NCBI GenBank assembly: GCA_964019425.1
Contig: OZ025867.1
Span: 186,001 to 250,000 of the forward strand
Direction: 5' to 3'
Origin: Flectonema sp. DT1601
Lineage: Eukaryota; Euglenozoa; Diplonemea; Diplonemida; Diplonemidae
Length of the DNA stretch: 64,000 nucleotides
The notes under the pieces are model-generated. The model did no database searches and was not told where the DNA came from. It worked only from the letters and a program-made list of their open reading frames with translations. Made by a program: the position numbers and the translations under genes. Positions 1 to 10,978 of this stretch are shown one piece after another. Within the stretch, counting starts at the first letter, position 1. Every line of letters begins with the position of its first letter.

Positions 1-265
1 GTGATAAAAGAAAAGGATTCTTACAGATAGTGATATTTTTCTTTTTCTTTTTTTTTTTTTTTTTGCTCTCCTCTCCGGGAAAAAAAAAAAAAAAAAAAAA
101 AAAGAACTCTTTTTTTTTTTATATTTTATTTTTTTTATATTGTCATCCTACACAATTGTAACTCTTCGCTACAAAGGACAGCATCGTATCCTGAAAACAG
201 CAGTGAAATTATTCCTGTTGTGAGCAGTAGTAGTCTGAACTGTCCCCCCTACAAGCTAAGTCGCG

Positions 266-369
266 CATCACCCTTAGTCACTGTATTTAAAACTAATGTT
301 AAATTATCGTTATGTTGTTTATGATACAACACAGATGTAATTTTTACAAAAACCGAACATACATCCCCC
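266..369 (+). repeat. Dispersed repeat B, copy 1
   Basis: About 100 bp that aligns by eye with 7081-7192 at roughly three quarters identity. The shared blocks include CATCACC, CACTGTATT, TTATGATACAA and ACAG. Both copies have the same orientation. No terminal repeats or flanking duplications are evident, so it may be an old duplication or a degraded mobile element. Confidence 0.5.
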
Positions 370-1990
370 TACAAGTTAATTATGTTCACGTACCACTGTG
401 AGTTATTTCGCAATCGTGTACTATGCCGCTGACAGTAGAGAATTGGTTATGTGAGATGTCAATATAAAAAAGTATTGCCCATTCATTGCAGAGAAAAGTT
501 ACTTGTGGTTGACAGTTCTTATTAAGCAGTCAGGGACGTGCTATTTTATTTGCAAATTCCATAGAGAACAGTCCTACTAACTGGAAGCTTTGGTAGTAAT
601 AGGTTCTTATCTGGAACAAATAAAAAGAAATATTGGCAATGAGAAAAACCCTTTTAACATTTTTTTCTTTCTTCTCTGAGTGTGTATTCTCTTATCGGTG
701 GTTGATTTTTTTTTTTTTTTTTTTAAAATTCTTTTTATTTTGAAATATAGAAATGAACTTTTTTTTTCCGAACTGAACTATTTAAGCCATGTTTGTTTTC
801 CTATGCAATTGGAATCTTCCAAGCGTGTCTTGGCTTAATTTCTTCTCCTTCCTCTCCACCTCTTTCTCACTTCTTCTCTATCTTCTGTCATCTACGCCAG
901 ACTAATATGTCTCAACGTTACTGTGTTTTTTTTTTTGTGTGCTTAAGCAATCTAGATCAGTAAAAAAACTGATCTGTTGTTTCCACCCTGATAATGCAAA
1001 TCATTGATGCGCAACTAAACAATGGGTATTTTATTTTATGTTTATCAACGACAATAGACTTTAGCAGAGACACTCCCTGAGCTGGTTTGGGGGGGAGCGT
1101 TTTTTTTTTTTTTTCTTTCCGCAATAGATGTCCGTTCAACGTCTTCTGGTCAATAAAAGATAAAAGAGATATCAGTCAAAAATTATTTTTTTTGCGACCA
1201 ATGAGCAAAGTTACACAACACGTTATTCCTGCTCGATATTTTTTTTTTTTTTTTTTTTTTTTTGGAAACGTGGAGGGTGCGTGATCTAACAAAAATAGGC
1301 AGAGGGATGCACTTCTTTTAAACATAAGGATGGTACTGCTAAATAGAGATAAACGTCTCTTTTACAGGATTTCCTTAATGGTACTACTTAATGATAAATA
1401 TTAATCCCAGACCTGGAATGGAAGGATCGAGAAAAATCAGAGTAAAAAAAACCCTTCATTTTACTTTTTTTTTTTCCCCTTCCACCTGTCCTCAAATGAT
1501 TTGCACCAAGAACTAACTAACCAACCCAGTTCTTCTCACAGGGAACCAGAGCCTCACTCAGGATATCACCGAATGGTCTCAAAGTAATGACTGGTGGTAA
1601 CAACCTGCTAAGTACTCTTTAATATATTTTTGCTCGATTTTTTGTTCTCTGGATTCTGCTGGACCAGCAGTGTCACAGTAGACCCTTCGATTAATTTTTA
1701 GTTTTAGTACTTGTCCACGGTTGAGCTGATTCGGTAAACTACAAGAATTTCTTTTCTCGGTTTAGGTGACAAGCACGCGATGCCAACCTCCCGATTTCGG
1801 ACGGAAATGAACCGAACGATGCGGCACATTAAAATGCCGCTTCGATCGGAGTTTTTACTTTTTTTTTTTTTTTTTGAAAAGAATTTTCAATTGTCCAGAA
1901 TTTGGTCGCAAAAAAAAAAATAATAATTTTGACTGATATGTATTTCCCTTTTATGGTTTCCTTTTTCTAAACGTACCTTGTCTTTGGTAG

Positions 1991-2167
1991 CAGCTACAAA
2001 TTTTTTCAGTCAAGTACTTGATATTAATTTTGTTTTTAATACCTAAAGTTGTTACTGTTTTCACATGGATTGTGGTACCTAATTACTGGTACCCTGTTGG
2101 ACTTCCCCACGGTTTTCGATTTCCTGACTTCAAAAAAAAAAGAAAAAAAAACATTGTCAAAGTTTCA
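1991..2167 (+). repeat. Dispersed element A, copy 1 (interrupted)
   Basis: The core at 2001-2061 contains the 12-bp palindrome TCAAGTACTTGA followed by ATATTAATTTTG, a T run, and TAAAGTTGTTACTG. The same core occurs at about 2569 and 52477. The 3' part of the element (ACATTGTCAAAGTTTCA) reappears only at 2151-2167, so this copy is split by about 90 bp of other sequence, including two GGTACC palindromes. No clear flanking direct repeat is visible for this copy. Confidence 0.6.
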
Positions 2168-2530
2168 CCCCTTAGCTGGTTGTTTGTTCTCTTAGTTATT
2201 ACGCTCTTCCTTGATGGGGTCAAGGAGAGTGATACAGTACTTATTCCCAATAGATGTGTAAAATGAAAACTATTGTCAAATTAATTTCGGTTTTTTTTTT
2301 TTTTTTTTTTTTTTTTTTGTATATTTTTCTTTTAAATAATAATATAAAAAAAGAAGGAAGAAAAAAAAACAAAAAAAAAAAAAGACTTTACTTTAAAAAA
2401 AAAAATAGTTATTTTTACTCTTGTAGTCTTGTAATTACTATAAAGGATGAAAGAGAAAAGAAAAAATTAAAAAAAAAAAAAAAAAGAAAACTATAATATA
2501 ATAATTATCCCCCTTTTCTCTAGATCCCGT

Positions 2531-2649
2531 TCTGAAGGTAATTTTCTTTGATTAACAACTACAAATATTTTTCAGTCAAGTACTTGATATTAATTTTGTT
2601 TTTCTTTAATATCTAAAGTTGTTACTGTTTTTACATTGTCAAAGTTTCA
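2531..2649 (+). repeat. Dispersed element A, copy 2, with flanking 22-bp direct repeats
   Basis: Contains the full element A core including TCAAGTACTTGA and the terminal AAAGTTTCA. It is bracketed by identical 22-bp sequences at 2509-2530 and 2650-2671, both beginning CCCCCTTTTCTC. That is the arrangement expected of a target-site duplication made by an insertion. The element has no coding capacity. Confidence 0.65.
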
Positions 2650-2935
2650 CCCCCTTTTCTCTAGATCCCGTGGATTATTATTATTTATTCTATTTTTTTT
2701 TTTTTTTTTTTTTTTCATCTCCTTTTTTCTTGATTCCTCTTTTTTATTTTATTATTTTTTTTTTTTTTTTTTTGTTCATTAAATAATCGGATGTTGTGGT
2801 CTTTCACAAAACAAATGATAGGCTTATTGTATCTGCTGGGGGGGGGGCCCCGGGGGGGGGGGGGTTTGTCATTGAGACACCCTAGATTTGATACATTCCT
2901 TGGTAGTGTCACTACTGTCGGTTATTTTCATTTTG

Positions 2936-2967
<32 letters not shown>

Positions 2968-3756
2968 CACATTTTTATACTTATTCCATTTTGCAGTGTT
3001 CTACGACATTGGCCATCCTTGTGATTAGTTATTAGCAATGCGGATGTTGTACTCAGTGCAGAAATATTTTATTTATTTTTTTTTCATTTCTCCTTGTTTT
3101 TTTTTTTTTCCCCTTCTTTTAGGCTGATGGGCAAAAAAAAAATGCGAACTATATTGTTTTCCAGTGCCTTTTTCTTTCCCTATATTTTTAGTAACGCAAG
3201 TGCGTAGTTGCGTAGCTACTGAAAGTCTGATTTACTTTGCGAAGCTAAACGCGGTTATGTACTTTTGGGTTTTGTCTTACAAGCAGAAAAAAAAAAAAAA
3301 AAAAAAAAAAAATAGTAGTGTTATGGAAACCTATTTTGTCATTATAATTCATATTATGCTATCTGTTGAGAATGACGGTGGAATTTTTTTTTTATTTTTT
3401 TCAAAATAGACTACAAACACTTGTGTCCGCAAAAAAAAAAAAAAACCAATTTTTTTATTTATTTATTTTATTTTATTTTTTAAATATAGTTTTCACCCAA
3501 ATCACGTTAACATACAATTTTTTTAGATGTGGGTTTTTATTTTCTTCGGTTACTTTGCGATTGCAATAATCTTGGACTTGTCTTAGTTGGTTTCGTTTGT
3601 TTTCTTTTGTTTTTTTTTTTTCCACTGAGGCTTGAAATCTGTTCGATTCTACATCTGTTTCTGATGTGCAGCGTATTCCTGCTCTACTGGTTTCGTTGCT
3701 TGCTGGGGCTTCGCTGTGGCATTAGATCTCAATTAATAATGTTGGAGTGATCCTTT

Positions 3757-3787
<31 letters not shown>

Positions 3788-4606
3788 TAACAGAATTTTT
3801 TTTCAGCTGTCAACGGTATCAAAAATAAAATAGCACTTTAGTAAACTTTCGATTCTAAAAAATTCTCTTAGTCAATAGTTTTTATTTTCCTAATTAACTT
3901 TAGTAATTGGATACTCCAATAGGGGGTACTGCCATTTTTTTCTTCTTTCCCCCCTCCTTTTTTCTCATTCTGTTCCATTGTTTTGTTCATGTACTTCTCA
4001 TTAATAATCTAATCTGATTGCCCAAACACATTTTTCTTTGGCGAACTTCTCTGATTGGATACTGGCATGACAATGCTTCTAACTCCTTTAACATTTGCAT
4101 TGTTGTATGGATCGATCCAGTTGCATTTGTTTTTTTTTTTATATTTTTCTTGCTGATTCGATATTTCTTTTTTCTTTCATTCTCCCTTATTGTGTACAAA
4201 GTATATACTATCGAGTTTATTACGTTGAAAGAAAGAAAGGAATGAAAAAAAAAAAAAAAAAAAAAAAATAGTAAATAATTTTAATAAATATAATGACCTG
4301 ACCAATGTTAGACGGTATTACTCGTATCCGAACCCTGACATCGAACGATCTTTTATTTCCCCTCCTTTATTTTTATTTTTATTCTTTTTTTTTTTTTTTT
4401 TGATGTAGTAGCTTGTTCTTCTTTGCACCTCTTCTCCAGAACCTTAAATCTCTGGCAGTGTTTATGCGTACTAGGTTGATTATAATGATTGAAGGTAGTA
4501 TTCCTACTATGTAATTCTCTCTTCACAGATACAATCGCACATGTAGAGGTAAAAATCCTGATAAAAAGGCATAAGGGAATAATAATATAAATTACTTCTT
4601 CTTTAG

Positions 4607-6385
4607 ATGGTCAACAATATGGACCAAACTGAACTGTATCCGGCACTACTGCATTCCAGTATAGAAGAAAATGTTAGAAAAATGAGAGAAGTAGTTGAGG
4701 ATGCCGCTGGGCAATTAGGAAAGAAAATAAATTTCAGACAGGCAAGAGAAAAGCTAGACTGCTTACAAGAATTCTTAATAGTCGTGGTGGGAGAATGGAA
4801 TAGAGGAAAGAGCACCCTGATAAATAAAATACTCGAATATGAACATCAGCAGACTGGCAACAAAGCGACGACTACGAATATAACCTCGTTCAAATACGGA
4901 AAAGAACAGGTTATTAAAAATAAAAAAAACATAACAGAAATCATAATTGACAACAAGTGGTTAAAATCAATAGGAGCATCTATTGTTGATACGCCTGGGT
5001 GTAATAGTCTTATAGGAACTCATGATGCTGTCAGTAAAACTTTTCTTCCAATGGCTGATGTTGTGCTGTTTGTTATGAGTATTGATCAGCCGCTGTCAGG
5101 ATCTGAATTACTGATGTTAAAGCAGTTGGTATCAATGAACAAACACATCGTCTATGTCATAAATAAATCTGATTACAAATCACCCGATGAAGTTTCTGAA
5201 ATTTCTCAACGAGTTAGAAATGATATTTACACCATTTTACTCGACTACAACAATCCACCTAAACAATCTAAAGACATTCCACTGTTCACAGTCTCTTGTA
5301 AGTCGCAATCATCTGTAGACCAAAATAACATTAACGAGTTAAAAAAATATTTAGCTACTCAACTATCAGCTTCAACACAGATAGAGTTGAAACTCGAATC
5401 TCTTGTGTCATGCATTCGTTACTGTGTTGGTAAGTGTATGGCTTTGTGTAAAGAAGAGGAACAGAGACTGCTACCGATAATGAAGGCACAGATTGAGAAT
5501 AATTGTCAATACGAAAGTTTAGAACAGGAATTGTTAACAATGAGAAAGTGTATCGTTAATCACATTATTGAAGAAACAGAAGCGATGAGAGAAAGAGGAC
5601 GTGAAGAGTTAGTGAACACCAGACAGTTAGAAGTGTTGGTTCTTTTGAGACCACAAAAAGTGATAGATTCTGTGAAAGGTGCTGAAGGTGAAGTTCAAGC
5701 CCAGGAAACACTTTTTAGATTAGACAACACCGTGAGAGACTCACTTTATAAATTTCAAGACTACTCGAGATCTCGTTTAGTAAAGACATCTGAACTTCCT
5801 GAAGACACCGACATGCAAATGTGTGGTGCTCGTTATCGAGGATTTATTCCTGATGAGACCAGCAGAAATGATTTCTCACAACGTGCCCAACCCCCGATGA
5901 CTAAAGTTATTCAAAAGGTCACATCTACTTATCCTCTAACCTTCCCTTTAGCTACGCCAAAGAAACTTGCTGTTGCTGGAAGTTGTGCTGTTTCTGCTTT
6001 AACGCTAACAGGTAATCCTTTAGCTGCCATCCTAGCCTCATGTGTAAGTATATCAGTTCTTCCATTATCAATGAAGAATAGTTGCACTTCTCAATATGAT
6101 TCTTTAACATCGACAATACTAAAAGAGATGGAATCAGAATGCTCTGCCTGTTGGGATAGAAATGTTTTAGATGCTCTCGATGCTATAAACGTTCGGTATT
6201 CTGCATTCTATACAGCTTTAAAGGGTGAGTCGGAGAATAATGACCGTAGAAAGAGATATTTGTCAGATATTTCTGACTCAATTGTCCAGCAGAAGGTGGA
6301 AGCGACAACAAAATTACGAAAATTAAAACATAGTTTTAATGACAATGACAATGTTCTTACCGACACTCCTCTTGAGGAAGGATAA
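4607..6385 (+). CDS. Dynamin-like (bacterial DLP/mitofusin-type) large GTPase
   Basis: The 592-residue protein has a dynamin-superfamily G domain at the N terminus. The G1 loop GEWNRGKST is at residues 62-70 (bacterial-DLP/FZL style), G3 DTPGC at 128-132 and G4 NKSD at 186-189. A long helical region follows. Near residues 445-485 a hydrophobic stretch rich in Ala, Leu and Val looks like a membrane-inserting paddle or transmembrane hairpin, and a further helical segment closes the protein. This is the layout of fuzzy-onion, FZL and bacterial DLP membrane-remodelling GTPases, which fuse or tubulate organelle membranes using GTP hydrolysis. No PH domain or proline-rich region is seen, so it is not a classical dynamin. 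The ATG directly follows TTCTTCTTTAG, an acceptor-like site. The membrane target cannot be read from the sequence. Confidence 0.85.
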   Translation: MVNNMDQTELYPALLHSSIEENVRKMREVVEDAAGQLGKKINFRQAREKLDCLQEFLIVVVGEWNRGKSTLINKILEYEHQQTGNKATTTNITSFKYGKEQVIKNKKNITEIIIDNKWLKSIGASIVDTPGCNSLIGTHDAVSKTFLPMADVVLFVMSIDQPLSGSELLMLKQLVSMNKHIVYVINKSDYKSPDEVSEISQRVRNDIYTILLDYNNPPKQSKDIPLFTVSCKSQSSVDQNNINELKKYLATQLSASTQIELKLESLVSCIRYCVGKCMALCKEEEQRLLPIMKAQIENNCQYESLEQELLTMRKCIVNHIIEETEAMRERGREELVNTRQLEVLVLLRPQKVIDSVKGAEGEVQAQETLFRLDNTVRDSLYKFQDYSRSRLVKTSELPEDTDMQMCGARYRGFIPDETSRNDFSQRAQPPMTKVIQKVTSTYPLTFPLATPKKLAVAGSCAVSALTLTGNPLAAILASCVSISVLPLSMKNSCTSQYDSLTSTILKEMESECSACWDRNVLDALDAINVRYSAFYTALKGESENNDRRKRYLSDISDSIVQQKVEATTKLRKLKHSFNDNDNVLTDTPLEEG

Positions 6386-7316
6386 GAAAATTAAATTACT
6401 CATCGTAATAATTTAAAGTGAAGCATATCGATAATAATCGATGTACAAGTTCTCAATTTCTAGTTCACAGATGTGGCAGCAATACTAAATTAGTGTTCTC
6501 GCACCACGGATTTTCATGGTTTCCTTTTTTTCTTCTTTTTTTTTTTCTTTTCTGTCTTTTTTCTATTCGAACTGTATCCCTCTTTTATTTAAGAAAAAAA
6601 AAAAAAAAAAAAAAACAACAATCGTTTTTTTTTTTTTTTTTTTTTAATAATGTCATTATTGTAATATATTTTTAGTTTTTTTTTTGTTTCCCTCCTCCAC
6701 GCATTCTTGCTAGAAAAAAAAAAACCCTGAATCCGCCGGGTTATGAATTTTCCGATTACTGTCAGCAACTAAGCATTGCTAAATGAATCATTTCTGTTCC
6801 TTTTCTTGCCTACTTATAATCTTACCCTCGTGTACGTGTATAGTACAGCAATCTGTTATTGAATAGAATTAAACGAAAAAAAAAAAAAAAAAAAAAAACG
6901 GCTATGTTTTAGTCGAATCCTTTTATAAGGAAATTAAACTGTTCTTCCGTTGTATCAACTCCAGGCAAACAACAGAACAGAGCACAGTCTGTGACGGATG
7001 TTTTCACTTTTTTTTCACTTAACTTGTTTTTGTCTTATTTTGGTTATTAGAATTTAAGTTATTATTTCACCTCCTCTCAGCATCACCATAGTTCACTGTA
7101 TTCCTTAACAGATTGTTAAACTATCGTTTATGTTATTATGATACAAAACAGTTGTATTTTAAAATTCAAAATTCAAACATTCAAAACCCCCGTCTCTCAC
7201 ATACGCAGCTATGTTAGAAATATTGATCGTATTTGGGTAGTACTTTATGACATTCGTAGGGTGTTTACAATTTTTGCATTTTAATAAAATAATTCCCATC
7301 ACCATTCAGACCCAAC
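6386..7316. other. Intergenic, A/T tracts plus repeat B copy 2
   Basis: About 930 bp with several A and T runs and the second copy of repeat B at 7081-7192. No gene seen. ACCATTCAG ends 7 nt before the next start codon. Confidence 0.6.
7081..7192 (+). repeat. Dispersed repeat B, copy 2
   Basis: Aligns with 266-369 in the same orientation. Ends in a CCCCC block, as does copy 1. It lies about 125 bp upstream of the zinc-finger gene start. Confidence 0.5.
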
Positions 7317-10082
7317 ATGACTAAGTGTTTGGGTTGCGGAAACCCTTGTGTAAATCCGCAGAGATGTACAACTTGTAAGAAATCTGGTATAGCATCATAT
7401 TTCTGTGGACAAGAATGCTACGCTAAGTGTTTCAAACCTCACAAAAGAGATTATCACGATTTTACAGTATCAGATCAACGGGAGAGGTCCCTTACTAATT
7501 TTGGTATAGAAAATAGTGACCTTTGGGCAGAAGCAGGTTTTTATATATTTTTGGAATCTTGTAAGTGCATCAGCTGTGGGTTAGAAGTCGATACCAGGAC
7601 CATAAGAATACAACCGTGGATACACCACAGGCAATGTAGTGAAGACTGTCTTCTTGTGAAAAAGAAATTTCCGTATTTGAATGAAAAAAACGACAATGAA
7701 ACTTGGAGATGTGGGAATCCTGGATGCGGAGCTATCAACTCATACGAAGAAGATGCCTGTACGGCTTGTCGAAATGAATGCGATGAACTGGTAACCTGTG
7801 TTGATGCTTCTCATTTTGCTTTGTCTATTCATTTATACTCTCCGTTAAGAGTCTTTACTGCTGCATCAGCGAGGAATCTCGGCATTCCTAGGGAACACCT
7901 ATACTACTCATATAACAATAGGGGGTTAAATGATTTGTTATGTCCTGATGAATTAGGTGTCGGGAGTCCAGGTCGGATGAAAATCTATAACTACAAAAAG
8001 CATCCATCGTATGCTAAACCGAAAGAGCTTAGACAGCAGATTATACCAAATTATCTACACAGTCCTGAGAAGTGGGATTCTTTAAACAGTTTTGCTGAGA
8101 CAATTAGCATACCTTGCTATGCTACTGAAGAAGGAGTTAAAGATTGTGTTTTAACTTTAACTATACCATCGTGTGAGAGGATTTTACTTGAATATTTATC
8201 AGTTGAATGCATGGAAAGCACAGCGATCATGTTATTCGCAATCAGAGACCTGTCACAACTACCAACCAGTTCTAATGAGATTACTTTAAAAGCAACTGAT
8301 ATTATGAACTTACCAAATGCTTGTTATATTGATGAGCAGGGGGTTCGGCGTTTAAAATCATCAATAGAGTTCATTATGAGGTGCTTTGGATTTGTTAACG
8401 GCGTCTTTGATTCAAATTTCTTTTCTCCAATTGCTCATCGGAGGATGCAAATAGCGCTTAACGACTCATTACGTGAATTAACTCCAGATATAAATGTTGA
8501 TTATCTTGATCCACGTGATTGGGTAGACGCAAGAAAACAAGACCTAGAAGGGAAACCTGACACGCTCGACAGATTAAAAGAACTCTGGGAGTACTTCAGC
8601 ATGATGTGGATCGTTGAACAATTAGTTGCGAAAACATCATCGAAAACTACGGATTATGAATACAGATGTGAACTGTTAGTTGATGAGTGCATTGATCAAA
8701 TTTGCTCAAAAACTATATTATCAATAGAGATAGAACCTTCAAGTGAATCAAAATCATCACGTGGAGTTCTACCAGACGAAGACTCCGCAGACGACTCAAT
8801 ATACAGCGATGATGATGATGATGATGATGATGACGATGATGACTTATCATCTGAATGCTCACAAGATGAAATCGATTTATTAATTAATCTAGAACAACAT
8901 AAACGAGAATGTTATAAAGTTACTTGTCGTAAAGATTGGGATAACATCAAATCCCAAAAAGAAACGAATGAAAGTATCGTCATTCAGAATACCAAACAGT
9001 TGACTCTTCTTATTCAACAAGAAGAATCAGAACGAGAAGGGTTAGTAAAACTTCAGCGAGAACTAAGCAAAATAATTAAAAAAATTCAAAAATCCATTGA
9101 AAGCGAAGAGAGAGCCAGATTCGCAATCTTCAATTCAAAATGCAAAAGTATAAACAGAATAGCCGAAGATGTCGAAACTGCTGTTCGTGTGCACATCGGG
9201 CAACTACAAAAACGAGCATACAACAAACACGTAACCACCCTCTGGGGCTACATAAAACGAATGCAAAAAAACAGTGAAAAGGAAGAGAAGAACCGCGAAG
9301 AAATATTATCCAGTCGGGTTTCTACCTTTGATGTGATTATTAAGAAACACGTCAGTGCTTCCGAGGGAATAGTTCGTAAGGATAATGTGAGTGAAGAGGC
9401 AAGGATGAGATTACAATTTCAAAACAAATTAAAAAAAGAAATTCGACATGTCATTGAACAAGAATTGAATAAGAGAAATGTCAATGTATTTGTTGATATA
9501 GAAAATACTCAAAGATGTGAAGTTCTGAAGGATTATTTCCTGTGCATGTCGAAATATGAATCTCAAGAACAAGAACATCGCAACCTGATTACTGAGGCTG
9601 AAGATGATGAGTCGGTTCCCAGTTTGTGTGAAGCAGAATCTCCTGAAACACCAGAAATCCAACATCCGACATATAGCGATTCTGACAACGGGTTGGCTGA
9701 TGTTCTGGACTTAGTACATACAACATTGGATGTATGTGTTTTTTTTTTTTTTTTTTTTTTTTTTTTTGAAAAAATAACAAACACAACACAAACCCAACGA
9801 CAGGATTATAAACCACCTCCACCAACTACAAGAATTCCAATAAATAAAATTGATTCTCACGACAGAGCTGTTCAAGCTGCTGCTGATGCTATTGATATGT
9901 CAGAGTTGAATTTACTCTGTACCTCAAAACTAGTTAGAGATGGTGAAACTGATGTTTGGGTACCTTGGAACCCTATCCAGCAGCGAGAGATTGACCTTTC
10001 AACTTTTATAACTGCAATTAGTAGTCATGCTCGTTCTCTTCAACGAGAACTTGATGTTCTTAAGAACTCAAACTCTTATTAA
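7317..10082 (+). CDS. Two-zinc-finger protein (MetAP1-type C6H2 plus RanBP2-type), one intron
   Basis: I predict two exons, 7317-9731 and 9804-10082, giving 897 residues. The intron 9732-9803 (72 nt) starts GTATGT, contains a 29-nt T run and ends CGACAG. It happens to be a multiple of three without stops, so an unspliced reading would insert a poly-Phe tract. Residues 4-47 have spaced Cys and His ending HKRDYH, like the N-terminal finger of methionine aminopeptidase 1. Residues 130-152 (WRCG...N...C..C) fit a RanBP2-type finger. A mixed alpha/beta region of unknown type follows, then a poly-Asp tract at about 498-511 encoded by a GAT microsatellite, then a long charged coiled coil at about 530-760. 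Both finger types bind ribosomes, ubiquitin or RNA in other proteins. No catalytic domain is recognised and the function is unknown. Confidence 0.8.
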   Translation: MTKCLGCGNPCVNPQRCTTCKKSGIASYFCGQECYAKCFKPHKRDYHDFTVSDQRERSLTNFGIENSDLWAEAGFYIFLESCKCISCGLEVDTRTIRIQPWIHHRQCSEDCLLVKKKFPYLNEKNDNETWRCGNPGCGAINSYEEDACTACRNECDELVTCVDASHFALSIHLYSPLRVFTAASARNLGIPREHLYYSYNNRGLNDLLCPDELGVGSPGRMKIYNYKKHPSYAKPKELRQQIIPNYLHSPEKWDSLNSFAETISIPCYATEEGVKDCVLTLTIPSCERILLEYLSVECMESTAIMLFAIRDLSQLPTSSNEITLKATDIMNLPNACYIDEQGVRRLKSSIEFIMRCFGFVNGVFDSNFFSPIAHRRMQIALNDSLRELTPDINVDYLDPRDWVDARKQDLEGKPDTLDRLKELWEYFSMMWIVEQLVAKTSSKTTDYEYRCELLVDECIDQICSKTILSIEIEPSSESKSSRGVLPDEDSADDSIYSDDDDDDDDDDDDLSSECSQDEIDLLINLEQHKRECYKVTCRKDWDNIKSQKETNESIVIQNTKQLTLLIQQEESEREGLVKLQRELSKIIKKIQKSIESEERARFAIFNSKCKSINRIAEDVETAVRVHIGQLQKRAYNKHVTTLWGYIKRMQKNSEKEEKNREEILSSRVSTFDVIIKKHVSASEGIVRKDNVSEEARMRLQFQNKLKKEIRHVIEQELNKRNVNVFVDIENTQRCEVLKDYFLCMSKYESQEQEHRNLITEAEDDESVPSLCEAESPETPEIQHPTYSDSDNGLADVLDLVHTTLDVCVFFFFFFFFFEKITNTTQTQRQDYKPPPPTTRIPINKIDSHDRAVQAAADAIDMSELNLLCTSKLVRDGETDVWVPWNPIQQREIDLSTFITAISSHARSLQRELDVLKNSNSY

Positions 10083-10978
10083 CTAAATCGGATTTGAATT
10101 GTCCGTCCTCAGTCATTTTTAAACATAGCAACTAAGTTTTTGACCGAAACTTTTTTTTTTTTTTTTTTAATTTTAGCCAGTTTTCAAGTTGCTTTTTTAT
10201 GTTTAATTACATCAAGTTATCTCAGCAGTTTTTCTGTTAATTTTTATTTCTTTTATTTTTAATTTTATATTTTTTTTAAAAAATCTCTTTTTTTTTTTTT
10301 TTTGTCTGCGGCAAATGTTTTATATCTAACTTTCTCGGAGAAAAAGCACAAAAAAAAAAAAAAAAAGCAAAAGCAAAAAAAAAGAAAAAAACACAATCAC
10401 TTTGCAGGTAGTCGGACTCTTTCGAAGTGCGAGTTAAAACTGGTACGAGAAAGTGTCCCGTCTACCGTTAGTGTAGTAAATATTTTTTTGCTTTTGACGA
10501 TTTAGAGAGTTGTTAGGAAACTTTAAAAAAAGTCTTTTGTTGTATACTAAAAAAAAAGAAATTTAGCATGGTTGGCTTTGTCCTTCTATACTGGTTGTTC
10601 TATCTGTCCTTGATTTTAGTCAACTGGCTATCCCTTTATTGTTTGAGTCTAGTTTGTGAAAAAAATCATCAAAAAATCTCTTTTTCTATTTTTTTTTTTT
10701 TCAACTATATTTCAAGTGAGTTGATGTCTTTCGGTTGGTATGTATTCGGAGAAAGACCAGCTAAATTTCATTTTTTTTTTTTTTTTTTTTTTTTTTCATC
10801 CTCCTCTCTGAACCGAGCGTCTCGTATCGGATGAGCACCGTATGACTCAGTCGGAAGGATTTCTGTTTTATCGTTTTGTTAATGTTAACCAGGTGTAAAC
10901 GCTGCACATGTTGTGGAGTTCAGACGGACATTTTTTTTGTATTATTCCAAACCAAAATAACAGCCGGGTTAGTTTATA
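10083..10978. other. Intergenic, T-rich
   Basis: About 900 bp with T runs at 10149, 10287 and 10771. A T-rich open frame from 10568 encodes a hydrophobic peptide but looks like a by-product of base composition. Nothing else is supported. Confidence 0.5.

Larger units (their letters stand above)
1..4606. other. Gene-poor A/T-tract region left of the first gene
   Basis: No convincing intact gene is visible. The stretch is dominated by A or T runs of 10-25 nt and a G-rich patch at 2839-2864. Two copies of dispersed element A and one copy of repeat B lie here and are listed separately. Short exon-like pieces exist: 1411-1440 ends at a GTAAAA, and 1531-1597 follows CTAACTAACCAACCCAG and stays open to a TAA. 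They could be the 3' end of an upstream spliced gene, but they are too short to support a product. Confidence 0.6.

Noticed and set aside
2001-2061. Element A core as a spliced-leader RNA gene (partial resemblance to the end of euglenozoan leader sequences)
   Set aside because: No GT donor directly after the matching part, no Sm site and no downstream hairpins. The copies are flanked by direct repeats, as expected for insertions.
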